A stretch of 64,000 nt of DNA from Maratus speciosus (taxonomy: Eukaryota > Arthropoda > Arachnida > Araneae > Salticidae): the NCBI GenBank assembly GCA_963932465.1, contig OZ010794.1:440759502-440823501 (forward strand), read 5' to 3'. Under the pieces are notes generated by a model that was not told where the DNA came from, ran no database searches, and saw only the letters and a program-made list of their open reading frames with translations. Made by a program: the position numbers and the translations under genes. How positions within the stretch are numbered: the first letter of the stretch is position 1; each line of letters begins with the position of its first letter. Shown here piece by piece: positions 34,090 through 47,500 of this stretch.

Positions 34090-34935
34090 AACTAAGGCGG
34101 GTGATCATTGTGATCTCAGCATCTACTACCCTACTTTCCTATAATATTACATAATCTTATGCAATTCATATCTGCCATTATAGCCTCCACATGTGCTACT
34201 TTAATTTCTTATAAACGTCTTCCAAACAACAATTTTTATAATGTAACATCACGCTCAGAAATACCATAACTTGCTTCTAGTCCTTATAATGTTTTGCACT
34301 TTGCACGCGTTAAATGGTATCCACGGTCCACATCAACAATTAGCCAAAGAATTATTCGCTCAAAAAAATTCTTCTATTGAACTTATAAAACAATGTAACA
34401 ATTTCCAAACTTGCCAGATCATTTCCTTTTTTTCCTCCCATAACTGAGATAGGCTGTCGTTGTGGGTCATCAATATCTACTACCTTCAAGGTTTATTTCT
34501 TTTCTTTTTTTTATTCGGTTGTCTTGAGCAATTTCTTATAATCTCATATAAATATCTACTATTGTATTATTATCAACAACCTTGATTTCTTATAATCTTA
34601 TGTAATTCATATCCATCATTACAGTCCCAACATGCACTACTTTAATTTCTTATAATATGTTATAAAACAAATCAACGATTTTTATAATTTAACAACACAC
34701 CCCAGAGACTCATAACTTGTTTCTATCCCTTATAATGTTTTCCACTTTGTATGCCCTTAATTGGATCCGCGTCAACAATTACCCAGAGAATTATTGGCTC
34801 GAAAAAATTGCTTCTCTTGACCTTAACAAACGATGTATCAGCCTCCAAACCTGCTAGATCATTTTCTTTTCTTTCCAAAACTATGCTAGGCCGTCATTAT
34901 GGCGTCAACATCCACTACCTTCTCCTACACATATA
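34090..34935 (+). repeat. Direct tandem duplication of a ~430-bp unit
   Basis: Matching blocks: 'tgcaattcatatctgccatt' (34157) with 'tgtaattcatatccatcatt' (34600); 'cataacttgcttctagtcct' with 'cataacttgtttctatccct'; and 'caacaattagccaaagaatt' with 'caacaattacccagagaatt'. Beginnings of the unit ('atctactaccctac', 'atctactaccttca', 'atccactaccttct') occur three times, so just over two copies are present. Single-copy in this window; a 65-codon frame inside the second unit is not conserved in the first. Confidence 0.75.
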
Positions 34936-35084
34936 CCTTTCTCCTTAATGAGCCTACATCGTAAACACCACAGAGTGAGAGGAAGGGGGGAGGCTCACAA
35001 CCATTTCAAAAGTGAATAGATAGCGAAAAAGTAACTCTTGGACTTGTCATCGAAAAAGTCATTTTCTTAACTCAATCTTTAAAA

Positions 35085-35400
35085 TTTTCAGAGTTAAACA
35101 CGCCCGAATGTAGTTTCCATTGGACTACTCTTTCATGGAAGGTGGAGCTGAAAGAGGGAGGGGCTAACGGAATAGGATCGAAAACAGGTAGTTTCGATTT
35201 CTCTCAGTGCTCCGTCCTCCCTATCGATTTAGACATTTGCGAAGACGAGAATCATCTACCGGAGAAAGACGGCAGGGGTAATTAGAGGGAAGAAGAGAGA
35301 AAGAATAGATTTGATCGACCTAGGAGGAAGTCTTTTCAAGCGGTGAAAAGTAGGTATCCTGCTCCGCATCCCACATTGCTCTTTTAGAAGGTTTTCTTTT
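35085..35400. promoter_or_regulatory. GC-elevated single-copy segment, candidate enhancer or promoter
   Basis: High-complexity, GC-elevated sequence amid AT-rich repeats, without repeat relatives here. It contains a CCAAT-type motif (ccattgg), TAATTA (homeodomain core, near 35280), two ATCGA(T) words and purine-rich runs. No reading frame with an acceptable start and splice context was found, so a regulatory element or a noncoding 5' exon is the better guess. Function is inferred only from composition. Confidence 0.35.
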
Positions 35401-37035
35401 ACTCGCATCATATCACATTTCATTGGAATTTTTACCAGTTAAAACAATTAGTGGAGGAAGGGGAAAAAAAATGTGACATGTAAAAATATTTTTAAAAAAT
35501 CAGATGTAATGAACATCCTTTGATTTATTACATGGCATAACTGACCAGAAACTGATTCACTATTTGGCATTTTAAACACAAGTCTGATTCTACAAATTGT
35601 AGTGATCATCTCCCATGAGATACATTATATTAGAATACACTTAAATAATAATAATAATAATAATATGTTTCTCTTTCATACGTCGTTGTCGATTGCACAT
35701 TGATTTTTCCTGATCCCAAAGCATTTTTATAAATAATAATAGTTATATTATTTTTATTATTGTTGTACTAAGCGTTAAAATTCCAGTTTTCTTCTTCTTC
35801 GTTTATTTTTATTTACTTATTAGTCTCTGTAAAAATTCCTGATTTGTCTGGAGAAAAATAGAGCATATTTTATTAATAAAAATTGAGATATTAGTTTAAT
35901 CCGCAAAAAAGCAATTAAACTAAGGTGGTCTAATGTTGCTGTAGTATAAACAAAATAATAATAATAATAATAAATTTGTAAATATGTATTTAAATTTTTC
36001 TACTTTAACTATTTTTTTTTTATCTATTATTACTATACATCTCGAAATCTCTCTAATACTAATTATTATTATTATTATTTATATTCAATATGAAATTCAG
36101 GCTAGTTAGGCTCGATTGCATTTTTAAAATAAATATTTAAATATGTTTCTTTTTTTTCCTGTTCTTCTTAAGTATTATTAGATGCACAATTTTTTTTCTT
36201 CGGTTTATATAGATTTTTGACGCCTAAAAAATTTACTTAAGGCATCAGAAAACTTAGCTTCAGGTTTCCAGTTTCTAAGACTGTAACGAAAGCTACAACA
36301 TGTGTAATATCGTAGGGCACGCAGGGCAAAATTCAGGAGGGGTAAGATTTTACAACAGATGTACCCGTATTCAACAGCCAACTCGTGTTTTATTATTGTT
36401 ATTATTAAACTGTCATAAAAAAAACTAAACTAAAAAAATTTTGTCAGAACTCTCCCACGTGTAAGATAATTTTTATTTATGTCAAGATAAAAAAAAAATT
36501 TTAAATGCAGAAATGCAAAAAAATAAGACAAAAGTAAGCTTCTACCGACTTTTTCCCCTGACCCCCTATACCTCCTCCATTTAAGACATTTTTTTAACAC
36601 ATGAACGTAAAAATAAAAACTAACTAAATATTATCTTTAGAAAGTATAGGGAATTTTTTTAATTCATTTTTCTAAAAGAGTTTTCTTGTTACAAATCATT
36701 CGATAAGAATAAATTTTATTATTTCGCTTTCAAAATCATGAAAGAAGAAGAACATTTAGATAATTAAATTTCAAAATCCGTGGAAGGGCCACCTCTCTGC
36801 CCTTTCTTTTTCGGGCGTCCACGGATAGCAGCCATGTCTCACCTTCCTATTTTAATGAAGTTTTTTAAGTGTATGGATGCCTTTCGAAACAATTTGACTA
36901 TCTTATCTGTATAAATACTTAATACAAAACATCTCACCATTTAGATACACTGTCAGAAAAAACTGTAAATTTATGAGCCTTTGCTGTTCAATTTTCACGA
37001 GCAACAGCCTTATTTGATGAAAAACGGTCTGATCC
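35401..37035. other. AT-rich spacer with (AAT)n runs, no gene
   Basis: Short (ataat)-type microsatellites at 35647, 35950 and 36062. No TIR pair or exon recognised. A 'tacactgtcagaaaaaactg' phrase at 36949 resembles the TIR phrases of other MITEs but lacks a partner. Confidence 0.4.
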
Positions 37036-37040
37036 ACTAA

Positions 37041-37484
37041 GAAAATACGTTACGACCCCATACATTTTCCTCCGCTAGGGTGTAACCCTTCGTTTTAGTC
37101 GTGTTTCGAAACATAATGTCAGTTAACCGCGACCGTAATATATATTTAAACCCGCCAAAAAAGCGATTCTGTGATGATTATCTAACGTGCTACGTGCTAC
37201 GGAACAGTAAGTAAAGTGTTGTTGTATTTTGAAATGCATTATATCTTTGCCCCGTAAAATTACGAGCTGCGCAAAATGATGAGCATGGAATTTTTTTTAC
37301 GGGGTATGACTGGAATTTCTGCTGCCGGTTTCCGCCCATAACTTTACAGGGATATTTTATATACTTAGAAAATTAAGGGCAATTCACATATTCTTGCAGT
37401 TCTAGCCCATCTGTTACGTCAACGGTAAAATCAAAAACCATCAAATACGGTAAGACCCCATAGATTTTACTCCGCTAGTGTGTA
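37041..37484 (+). repeat. Direct repeats ~400 bp apart
   Basis: About 43 bases at 37041 (aaaatacgttacgaccccat, then cctccgctagggtgta) recur at 37442 (caaatacggtaagaccccat, then actccgctagtgtgta). Between them lies 'ttacggggtatgactgg'. Possibly the terminal parts of an unnamed element or a tandem duplication. Confidence 0.5.
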
Positions 37485-37676
37485 CACTAGAGTGGTCACA
37501 AGAAATCAATTTTCGGGACCCCCTGCCTCCCCCCCCAAAAAAAAAAAAAAAAAGTTGCCAATAGACTAGAAAATGAGATTGGCAAAGTTTCAGCTCATTT
37601 GGATAATATTAACCCGAGCCCCATTGAGGTTTAAATTTGAAAAAAAAAAAAACTAGTATGTTGTGGCCATCACAAA

Positions 37677-38879
37677 ACTTTCTTCTATATAAATCACGTC
37701 AATTAAATCATTTAAATTGTACAAGAAATTACACAAATTTAGCACCAATTCATATCAAAGTATTTCTCAATTTGAAGTTTGATGAAAATTCGTGCATTAG
37801 TTCTTGAGATAGAGCTATAGCGGAAAGTCTGAAAAATGCAGCATAGCAGAACCACCTGTTTAGCGATTTGCACCAAAACATAAACAGCACTAGTTCATAT
37901 CAAAGTATACCTGAATCTGAAGTTTGTTGAAAATCCAAGCCTTAGTTCTTGAGATAGAGCTATTGCGGAAATCACCAAAAAACAGCATAGCAGCGCCACC
38001 TGGTAAGAGATTTACACCAAAATGTATAAAATGTCAATTCATGTCAAAGACTAACTGATTCTGAAGTTTGATGAAAATTCGAGCATTAGTTCTTGAGATA
38101 CAGCTATAGGGGAAATTCTGAAAATGCAGCATAACAGCGCCACCTGTTGAGCGATTTGCACTTAAACATAAACAGCACTAATTCATATCAAGGTATACCT
38201 GAATCTGAAGTTTGCTGAAAATCCAAGCCTTAGTTCTTGAGATAGAGCTATTACGGAAATCTTAAATAATGCAGTATACCAGCGCCACCTGTTGAGCAAT
38301 TTACACCAACACGTAATCAGCATCAAGTCATATCAAGGACTAACTGAATCTGAAGTTTCATGAAAATCCGCGCATTCGTTCTTGAGATAGAGCCATTGCG
38401 GTAATCGTAAAAAAGGCAGCATAGCAGTGCCACCTATTGAGCGATTTTCACTAACATGTAATCAGCATCAATTCATATCAAGGACTAACTGAATCTGAAG
38501 TTTCATGAAAATCCGTGCATTAGTTCTTGAGATAGAGCCATTTCGGAAATCGTAAAAAATTCAGCATGGCAGCGCCACCTGTTGAGCGATTTGCACCGAA
38601 AACTAATCAGCATCAATTTCTATCAGGGACTAACTGAATATGAATTTTTATTAAATTCCGTGCATTAGTTCTTGAGATAGAGCTCCCACAAAATTTGAAT
38701 CACACACAGACACACAGACAGACGGACAGACAGACAGACAGACAGACTCACAGACAGACATTTTGTAAAAACATGTTTTTGGGGTTCTCTGACCCCTAAA
38801 ATGTGTAAATCCGTCGAAAACCGGAATTCGAAAATTTTTATGAATCCAATACTTTCTTCTTGTAAAGATAAAAGAAAGT
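37677..38879 (-). mobile_element. TIR element B with ~146-bp internal tandem repeats
   Basis: Second copy of the family at 28780-29833, opposite orientation. The ends are ACTTTCTTCTATA on the left and AGATAAAAGAAAGT on the right. Seven internal units carry 'gttcttgagatagagc' (37800 to 38684) with 'agcgccacctgttgagcgat'. A (gaca)n stretch near 38707-38760 equals the tctg run of copy A. Overlapping minus-strand frames of 82 and 88 codons reflect repeat DNA. Confidence 0.85.
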
Positions 38880-39775
38880 AAAAACGTGATTTTTCGCAAA
38901 TAAATGTTTTTCCTTCATGAAATAAATACAATTGAACCTAGAAACATAATTCAGGTCTCATTTTATGTAAACAAGTTTTGCTTTGAAGAACTACACACCA
39001 TTTTTTTCTAAAAATGTATATATTTAAAAATATGCGCATTTTTCAGGACCAGACTTCACACGAATCCTAAAAATTTATTTTTCATGAAAATGCGAAAAAA
39101 AATTTTAACATTCCATTTCATCTGCTTTCGACCTTTTGTTTTTCTTTTTGTTTCATTTCGTACATAATAAAGGGTTTAATTTTAAAAAAATTCCAAAGAA
39201 AAGGGGAAAAAAATGTATTTTAAACTGAAAGAATAAAAAAAAAGGGGGGGGGGCAAAGAAAGAGTAAAAATAAGAAAAAATAATGATCAAATGCATTTTA
39301 TTATTAAATTTGTGTTACAAGAAAGGAAGCATAGTAAAGAAAATAAAGTATTATCCCTTACAAAATATTTAAAAAAGAGTTATACGAATAGCCATATTTG
39401 ATATTATTTAGTTTCCATATCTCTTTGAACTTTCATGGTATAATATTTACACTTTTCTAATATATACAGTTATACCCAACCCTATGTTGTATAGTTTTTT
39501 ACAAAGTCTTAGTATTCTTTTGGCAACGGTTTTTTTTTATAATACAATTACAGATTCATATATTTATTCTCTTTGTGCGCGAGTAATACTCGCACTTGAC
39601 CGTTTATTTTATTATTAATTTCTAAAATATATATCTTTCTATTATTATTGCAGTGTAATAATTACTTGTATGTTACCGATATTTTTAAATACTAATAACA
39701 AAAAATCGAGTAATTTTAATTCATTATTTTTCAACCCACTAAATTTGATTTTAGTAGGCACGTCATAATCACATA

Positions 39776-39818
<43 letters not shown>

Positions 39819-40900
39819 CACGCGGATGTAAGAAGTTTCCCCGCCCCTGGCCTATGAGAAAGAGTCAAAACCTAAAAGACAAGGTGTTCCAGTATAAAAT
39901 GACCCGCAAATAAACAACTGCCAATGAATGTATGTAGATTTGTAATCACGCAGAAAATAACACATACACCCAGAGCTGAAACTAGTTGGGGGAGAAAGCG
40001 GGCCCGATATGCCCAATGCGACAGAAAAGAAGAAGGCGCCAAAAGAAGATTTGGTTCGTTGCTCAGTGAAAGATAACAAATAACGAAATTTAGGCAAAAA
40101 TGTCATGGAATCGGACAACCCAAAGTCAAGATGTATTCGTTAATTTTATACTCTTTATTTCGAACAGCGCCAGATTTTCCATTAGGTGACCGCCTAAAAG
40201 CGCCAGAACAATATTTGATAAGTGAATTCACCCAAGATACCTGCAAGATTAATACACAGCCCCAATTAATTCTTGAATTAGCTCAATATTTCAAACATTA
40301 TCCTGCTGACAAATTTTGCATGTTTCACTTTTGTGTGTCCCTGTAAACAAACTATAAGATCTACATACTTGATTAACGAGTTCATCAAAGATAGTTTCAA
40401 TACCAATTGTTACAACTTTTATTAATGAAAGTTATTTGTGCAAGAATTATTATACACTAGCATACATCAGGTCAGTCCCTACCTGTGAAAAATGGCTCAA
40501 ATCTCCGCTGGTTGTGCGAAATCCGCGTTAAGGTTAAAGCAACAAATTATATTATAAATAGTTTGACAGACATTTTGTTGCTTCGCAAACCATTTTACAT
40601 GCAATGAAGATCTTCTCTCAACAAAATTTATGCTTTAAAATCACATTAGCCTTTCTTACATATTCCACCCAAGAATAATTCAACACCACTTCTGCAAAAG
40701 CGATTGGGGGAAAGAGCCAGTGGTAAAACTTAAAACAGGGGGATCATTTCCTCTATTCCCCCTAATCGAATAAGATTATTGAATTTTACACAGTTCTCTA
40801 TTGTCACACTCCACACATTTACAGCACTTTTTTAAAGAGAAAAAAAAATGCACAAAAGTTAACGAGAGTAATTTTTTTTTCGCCACAAAAACTCAAAATG
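38880..40900. other. Spacer with poly(A) and a GC-rich repeat fragment, no gene
   Basis: A run of about 38 A lies at 39780-39817. The fragment near 39968-40110 (gctgaaactagttgggggag, ggcgccaaaagaagattt) resembles the nested MITE at 12799-13236. Near 40318-40350, 'cacttttgtgtgtccctgta' is a fragment of the 20.65-23.23 kb repeat family. Frames at 39852 (minus) and 40131 (plus) overlap these and are not genes. Confidence 0.45.
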
Positions 40901-40904
40901 TGAG

Positions 40905-41250
40905 GCAGTTGGGAAATCGGCCCGTGCCTAAGAGAACGATTTACGATAAGAGGGACTATACACACACCGGAGATGATTTGTCATCGAACGCTTTCATCGG
41001 GACACTTTCATTTCTAACCCACCCCGACTTCTTATCGCTTTCTCCCCCCCTGAGAACTTTTTTTTTGGTGTGTGTATGTCGCCAAACAATTCGATTTTTT
41101 ACTCACCATCTTCCGATGACCGATTTTAAAATTGAGAAACGCTACACTTGTGTGTGAGAGAGGGGATCGAAAACACGATAGGCAACATCCAGATTGCTTA
41201 CTATGCGAAAACGTTCCGATCGGACAGTTTTTAAAAAAATTTCTTTCTCT
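40905..41250. promoter_or_regulatory. GC-elevated single-copy segment, candidate regulatory element
   Basis: High-complexity sequence without repeat relatives in the window. It holds GATA-type sites (cttatcgct, acgataaga), a TTTACGA word like Caudal sites, and 'aacgttccgatcgg'. Frames of 93-143 codons overlap on both strands (40801-41463) but none has a domain, and mutual overlap on opposite strands argues against coding. Regulatory role is inferred from composition only. Confidence 0.35.
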
Positions 41251-41788
41251 GCCATTATACTCGTATTTATTGGACACAAAGTTTTTAAGGTGTTCACATG
41301 TACTTTTGAAACGCACATTTCTGTCAAAAAATCGATTATATGTTTCTGATTTATTATTAAGAGGATGGAAGACTTTGAAAATGAAAAAAAATTTAAAATA
41401 TTCAATAAAATAAAATAACCGGTCAAGTGCTAGCATTACTCGTGTACAGAGGGTTCTGTACAATAAATATAGGAATTAGTAATTGGGCATTGCATTACAC
41501 ACCCCGCCAGTAATTAATATAATTCCAGCAGTTGATAAAAATTTTTAAATATTGCGCCATTATAGGCGGAAATTGAGTTTTATACTTGGCACTAGACATA
41601 ATATTTTTGTTTGAATGTTAGTACAGCTATTATTATTGTAAGATCTCTATCTGCTGTAAGAAAAGCCATTTTATGATTTTTTTTTTTTTTTTTTTTTATT
41701 AGAAAGTGTAAACATTTAGCTTTGGATTTGTTGGAGACAATTACGGTACATTAATATAATCCACTTCCATCTTGCTTATTTCAACTAA

Positions 41789-44525
41789 TCTATACTCTAT
41801 ACTCATCTATACTCATATTATAAAGAGGAAAAAATTGTTTATTTGTAGGAGGTAAGCTCGGGAACTACCGAACCGATTCCAAAAGTAATGGTATCAAAAT
41901 GATGGTGTTAGTCCAACTTAGTACATAGGCTATATCTTATGTCGGTGCCACTACACCAAAGGGGGTGCAGGAGCAAAAAACGTTCTAAAAATGCGATTTT
42001 TGCGTTACTGAAGGGCCTAGAAATATGAAATTTGGAATATTAGTTACTTACTTACAAGATATAAATGATGTCTAAGAACAGTTCTTAAACAATTCGAAAA
42101 TTAAAAGGGGTGAGACTGCACAAAAAGTGTTCTAAAAAACGTTCTAAATGGTAGTTTCTACATAATCTCAGGAAATACCGAACCGATTCCAAAAGTAATG
42201 ATATCAAAATGATGGTGTTAGTCCAACTTAGAACATAGGCTATATTTTATGTCGGTGCCACTACCCCAAAGGGGGTGCAGGAGCAAAAAACGTTCTAAAT
42301 ATGCGATTTTTGCGTTACTGAAGGACCTAGAAATATGAAATTTGGAATATTAGTTATTTATAAGATATAAATGATGTCTAAGAACAGTTCCTAAACAATT
42401 CGAAATTTAAAAGGTGTGAAAATGCACAAAAAGCGTTCTAAGAAAACGTTCTAAATGGTAGTTTCTACATAATCTCAGGAAATACCAAACCGATTTAAAA
42501 AATATTGGTGTCAAATGATAGTAACAACGTTTGCTCCAAGATAGGCTATATTTTATGTCGGTGCCACTACCACAAAGGGGTGTAAGAGCAAAAAACGTTC
42601 TAAAAATGCGATTTATGTGTTACTGAAGGGCCTAGAAATATGAAATTTGAAGTATCAGCTACCTTTTAGATATAAAGGATTTCTAAGAACAGTTCTTAAA
42701 CAATTCGAAATTTAAAAGAGGTTAAAATGCGCAAAAAGCGTTGTAAAAAACGTTCTAAATTGCAATTTCTATGCAATCTCAGGAGATACTGAAACGATTT
42801 CAAATATAATGGGGTTAAAATGCTGATGACAGATCTTGCTCTAAGATAGGCTATATTTTATATCTGTTTCCACTACCCCAGAGGAGATGCAGGAGCAAAA
42901 TGAGCGAAAAGCGTTCTAAAAACGTTCGAAATGCCGATTTGTCACCAATATCTCAGGAAAAATCAAACTGATTTCAAAAGTAATGGTAAGAAATTGATGC
43001 TGACAGCATCTGCTCTAACGAAGATGCTATTTCAAGTCGGTATCACTATTACCTAGACGTTGCAGGAGCAAAAAAGTATTCCAAATTTCGATTTTTGTGA
43101 TCGGTAGGGGCTAGCAACTTAAAATTAGGCAAGGTACATATTTATTACATATAAATGATCTTTAAGAACAGTTTCGAAAAAATTGGAAATTTAAAAGGGG
43201 GTGAAAATGCGCGAAAAGCTTTCTAAAAACGTTCTAAATTGCGATTTCTACTCAATCTCAAGAAATTACAAGGCTATTTCAAAAGTAATGGTTGCAAATC
43301 AATGGTGACAGTCCCTGCTATAACATAGGTTATATTTTATGTTGCTATCACTACCATCTGAGGGTTGCAAAAGCAAAACATGTTCTAATTTGCGTTTTTT
43401 GCATAACTGAAGGGTCTAACACTTTGAAGTATGGCATGTTATTTACTTACAAGATGCAACTGCTTTCTATGAACTGTCGAAAGAAAATTTCAAATTTAAA
43501 AAGATGAAGTGAGCGAAAAGCGTTATAAATTACAATTTTTATGTAATCTTATCAAATACCAAACCGATAAAAAAAATAATGATAACAAATTGTTGGTGAT
43601 AGAACCTGCTCAAGCATAAGCTATATTTTATGTCTGTGCCACTACCACCAGAGGGTTGCAGTAGCTAAAAGCTTTCTAAATTGCGATTTCTGTGATAACT
43701 GAAAAGGCTAGAAACTTTAAATATGGCATGACAGTTACTTATAAAATATAAATGCCCTCGAAGGACTGTCGAAAATAAATTCGAATTAAAAAGGGGTGAA
43801 GTGAAGGGGAGGTGCGAAAAGCATTCTAAAAAAGTCCTAAATTACGGTTTCTACGCAATTTCAGGGAATATAAACCAAATATAAAAGTAATAGTTGCGAA
43901 TCAATGGTAACAGTCTCTGATCCTACACAGGCTATATTTTATGCCGATGATTCTACCACCTGGGATTTACAGAAACAACAAACGCTCTAAAAAAGGCCTT
44001 TAAAAGCTTTCTAAATTACGTTTCTGTGGAATATTAGGAAATAACAAACCAATTTCAAAATTGATGTTGGCAAATTAATGGTGACAGTTCCTATTTCAGC
44101 ATAGCCATTTATGTTGAGAGAGGTGGTAGGACTTTGAATTTGACATGATGGTTAATTTTAAGATGTAAGAAGATGGTTTCTAAAAAATTCAAAACTTCAA
44201 ATGAATACTGAAATGATCGTATATTAATTGAGCATAAAAGTTTCAAAATATTTTCTAAATTATTACTTATTTAGTTTCATTTCGTTTTATTAATTTAAAT
44301 CTCATTTCTGCGTTATGCAGTGTAACAATGATGTTTAATCAAATTGTGTTTTAAATAGTAATTTTTTTAATTTTTCCTAAAAGTAATAAGTACCTTTTAT
44401 TAAAATAAAATATTACCTTTTAATAAAATAAAAATTTAGTTAGTACCTTTTAATCAAAATTAGACATATAAATATCACTTGGCATATTTCAAATATTACG
44501 CGAGCAAAGCCGCGGGGTTTGCTAG
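41789..44525 (+). mobile_element. Helitron, first of a head-to-tail pair
   Basis: It begins A|TCTATACTC...ATATTATAAAGAGG (an alternative TC is at 41813) and ends with hairpin AGCAAAGCC-gc-GGGGTTTGCT and CTAG at 44525. The interior is built of ~300-bp diverged units, each with 'cgttctaaaaaacgttctaa', 'ataatctcaggaaatacc', 'gctatattttatgtcggtg' and 'gtgcaggagcaaaaaacg'. No Rep/helicase ORF. The ends resemble a Helitron type widespread in arthropods. The next copy starts at the following base. Confidence 0.85.
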
Positions 44526-47500
44526 TCATATTATAAAGAGGAAAAAATTGTTTATTTGTAGGAGGTAAGCTCTAGAACTACCGAACCGATTCCAAAAGTA
44601 ATGGTATCAAAATGATGGTGTTAGTCCAACTTATAACATAGGCTATATTTTATGTCGGTGCCACTACCCCAAAGGGGGTGCAGGAGCAAAAAACGTTCTA
44701 AAAACGCGATTTTTGCCTTACTGAAGGGCCTAGAAATATGAAATTTGGAATATTAGTTACTTATAAGATATAAATAAGAACAGTTCTTAAACAATTCGAA
44801 ATTTAAAAAGGGGTGAAAATGCACAAAAAGCGTTCTAAAGAACGTTTTAAATGGTAGTTTCTACATAATCTCAGGAAATACTAAACCGATTTAAAAAATA
44901 TTGGTGTCAAAATGATGGTGACAACGCTTGCTCCAAGATAGGCTATGTTTTATGTCGGTGTCACTACTCCAAAGGGGGTGCAGGATCAAAAAACGTTCTA
45001 AAAATGCGATTTATGTGTTACTGAAGGGCCTAGAAATATGGCTACTTATTAGGTATAAAGGATTTCTAAGAACAGTTCTTAAACGATTCGAAATTTAAAA
45101 GGGGTGAAAATGCACAAAAAATGTTCTAAAAACGTTCTGAATGGTATAAAGGATTTCTAAGAACAGTTCTTAAACGATTCGAAATTTAAAAGGGGTGAAA
45201 ATGCACAAAAAACGTTCTAAAAAACGTTCTGAATGGTAGTTTCTACATAATCTCAGGAAATACCAAACCGATTTAAAAAATATTGGTGTCAAAATGATGG
45301 TGACAACGCTTGCTCCAAGATAGGCTATGTTTTATGTCGGTGTCAGTACCCCAAAGGGGGTGCAGGATCAAAAAACGTTCTAAAAATGCAATTTATGTGT
45401 TACTGAAGGGCCTAGAAATATAAAATTTGAAATATTAGCTACTTATTAGGTATAAAGGATTTCTAAGAACAGTTCTTAAACTATTCGAAATTTAAAAGGG
45501 TGAAAATGCGCGAAAAGCGTTCTAAAAAACGTTCTAAATGGTGGTTTCTACACAATCTTAGGAAATACCAAACCGATTTAAAAAATAATGGTGTCAAAAT
45601 GACAGTGACAATCCTTGCTCCAACATAGCCTATGTTTTATGTCGGTGACACTACCCCAAAGGGGGTGCAGGGGAAAAACGTTCTAAATTGCGGTTTTTGC
45701 GTTACGGAAGGGCCTAGAATCGTGAAATTTGGAATGTTAGTTAGTTATAAGGTATCAATGATCTCTAAGGGCATGTCCTAAAAAAATCAAAATTTAAAAG
45801 GGAGTCAAAATGCGCAAAAAGCGTTGTAAAAAACGTTCTAAATTGCGATTTCTATGCAATCTTAGGAAGTACTGAACCGATTTAAAATATAATGGTGTAA
45901 AAATTATGCTGACAGATCTCGCTCCAAGTTAGGCTATATTTTATATCTGTTTCCACTACCCCAGAGGAGATGCAGGAGCAAAATGCGCGAAAAGCGTTCT
46001 AAAAACGTTCTAAATGCCGATTTGTCAGCTATATCTCAGGAAGAATCAAACTGATTTCAAAAGAAATGGTAGGAAATTGATGCTGACAGACTCTGCTCTA
46101 ACACAAACGCTATTTTATGTCGGTATTACTATCACCTAGATGTTGCAGGAGCAAAAAAGCGTTCTAAATTTCGATTTTGTGATCGGTACCGGCTAGCAAC
46201 TTAAAATTAGGCAAGGTGCATATTTATTAGATATAAATGATCTTTAAGAACAGTTTCGAAAAAATTAGAAATTTAAAAAGGGGTGAAAATGCGCGAAAAG
46301 CGTTCTAAAAGCGTTCTAAAAACGTTCTAAATTGCGATTTATACTCAATCTCAGGAAATACCAAAGCTATTTCAAAAGTAATGGTTGCAAATCAATGGTG
46401 ATTCTCCCTGCTATAACATAGGTTATATTTTATGTTGCTGTCACTACCATCTGAGGGTTGCAAAAGCAAAACATGTTCTAATTTGCGTTTTTTTGTACAA
46501 CTGAGGGGTCTAACACTTTGAAGTATGGCATGGTATTTACTTACAAAATGCAAGTGCTTTCTAAGAATAGTCGAAAGAAAATTCCAAATTTAAAAAGATG
46601 AAGTAAGCGAAAAGCGTTGTAAATTACAATTTTTATGCAATCTTATCAAATACTAAACCGATTAAAAAAATAATGATGACAAATTGTTGGTGTTAGAACC
46701 TGCTCAAACATAAGCTATATTTTATATCTGTGCCACTACCACCAGAGGGTTGCAGGAGCAAAACACTTTCTAAATTGCAATTTCTGTGATACTGAAAAGG
46801 CTAGAAACTTTAAATATGGCATGGCACTTATAAAATATAAATGCCCTCGAAGGACTGTCGAAAATAAATTCGAATTAAAAAGGGGTGAAGCGAAGGGGAG
46901 GTGTGAAAATCATTCTAAAAAAGTCCTAAATTACGATATGTATGCAATTTCAGGGAATATAAACCGATTATAAAAGTAATAGTTGCGAATCAATGGTAAC
47001 AGTCTCTGATCCTACACAGGCCGACGATCCTACCACCTGGGGTTTACAGGAACAACAAACGTTCTATAAAAGGCCTTTAAAAGCTCTCTAAATTACGTTT
47101 CTGTGGAATATTAAAAATAACAAACCGATTTCAAAATTAATGTTGGCAAATTAATGGTGATAGTTCCTAATTCAATATAGCCCTTTCTGTTGGGAGAGAT
47201 GGTAGGACTTGGAATTTGACATGATAGTTAATTTTAAGATGTAAGAAGATGGTTTCTAAAAAATTCAAAACTTCAAATGAATACTGAAATGAGCATATTA
47301 AATGAGCAGAAAGGTTTCAAAATATTTTCTAAATTATCATTTATTAAGTTTTATTAATTTAAGTCGCCTTTCTGCCTAATGCAGTGTAGTAATGATGTTT
47401 AATCAAACTGTGTTTTAAACAGTAATTTTTGAATTATTCTTAAAAGTAATAAGTAAAAATTTAGTTAGTACCTTTTAATAAAAATTATACATATAAATAT

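Noticed and set aside
41032..41463. 143-codon minus-strand ORF and overlapping plus-strand ORFs
   Set aside because: Mutually overlapping frames on both strands with no domain; typical of a stretch with few stop codons.
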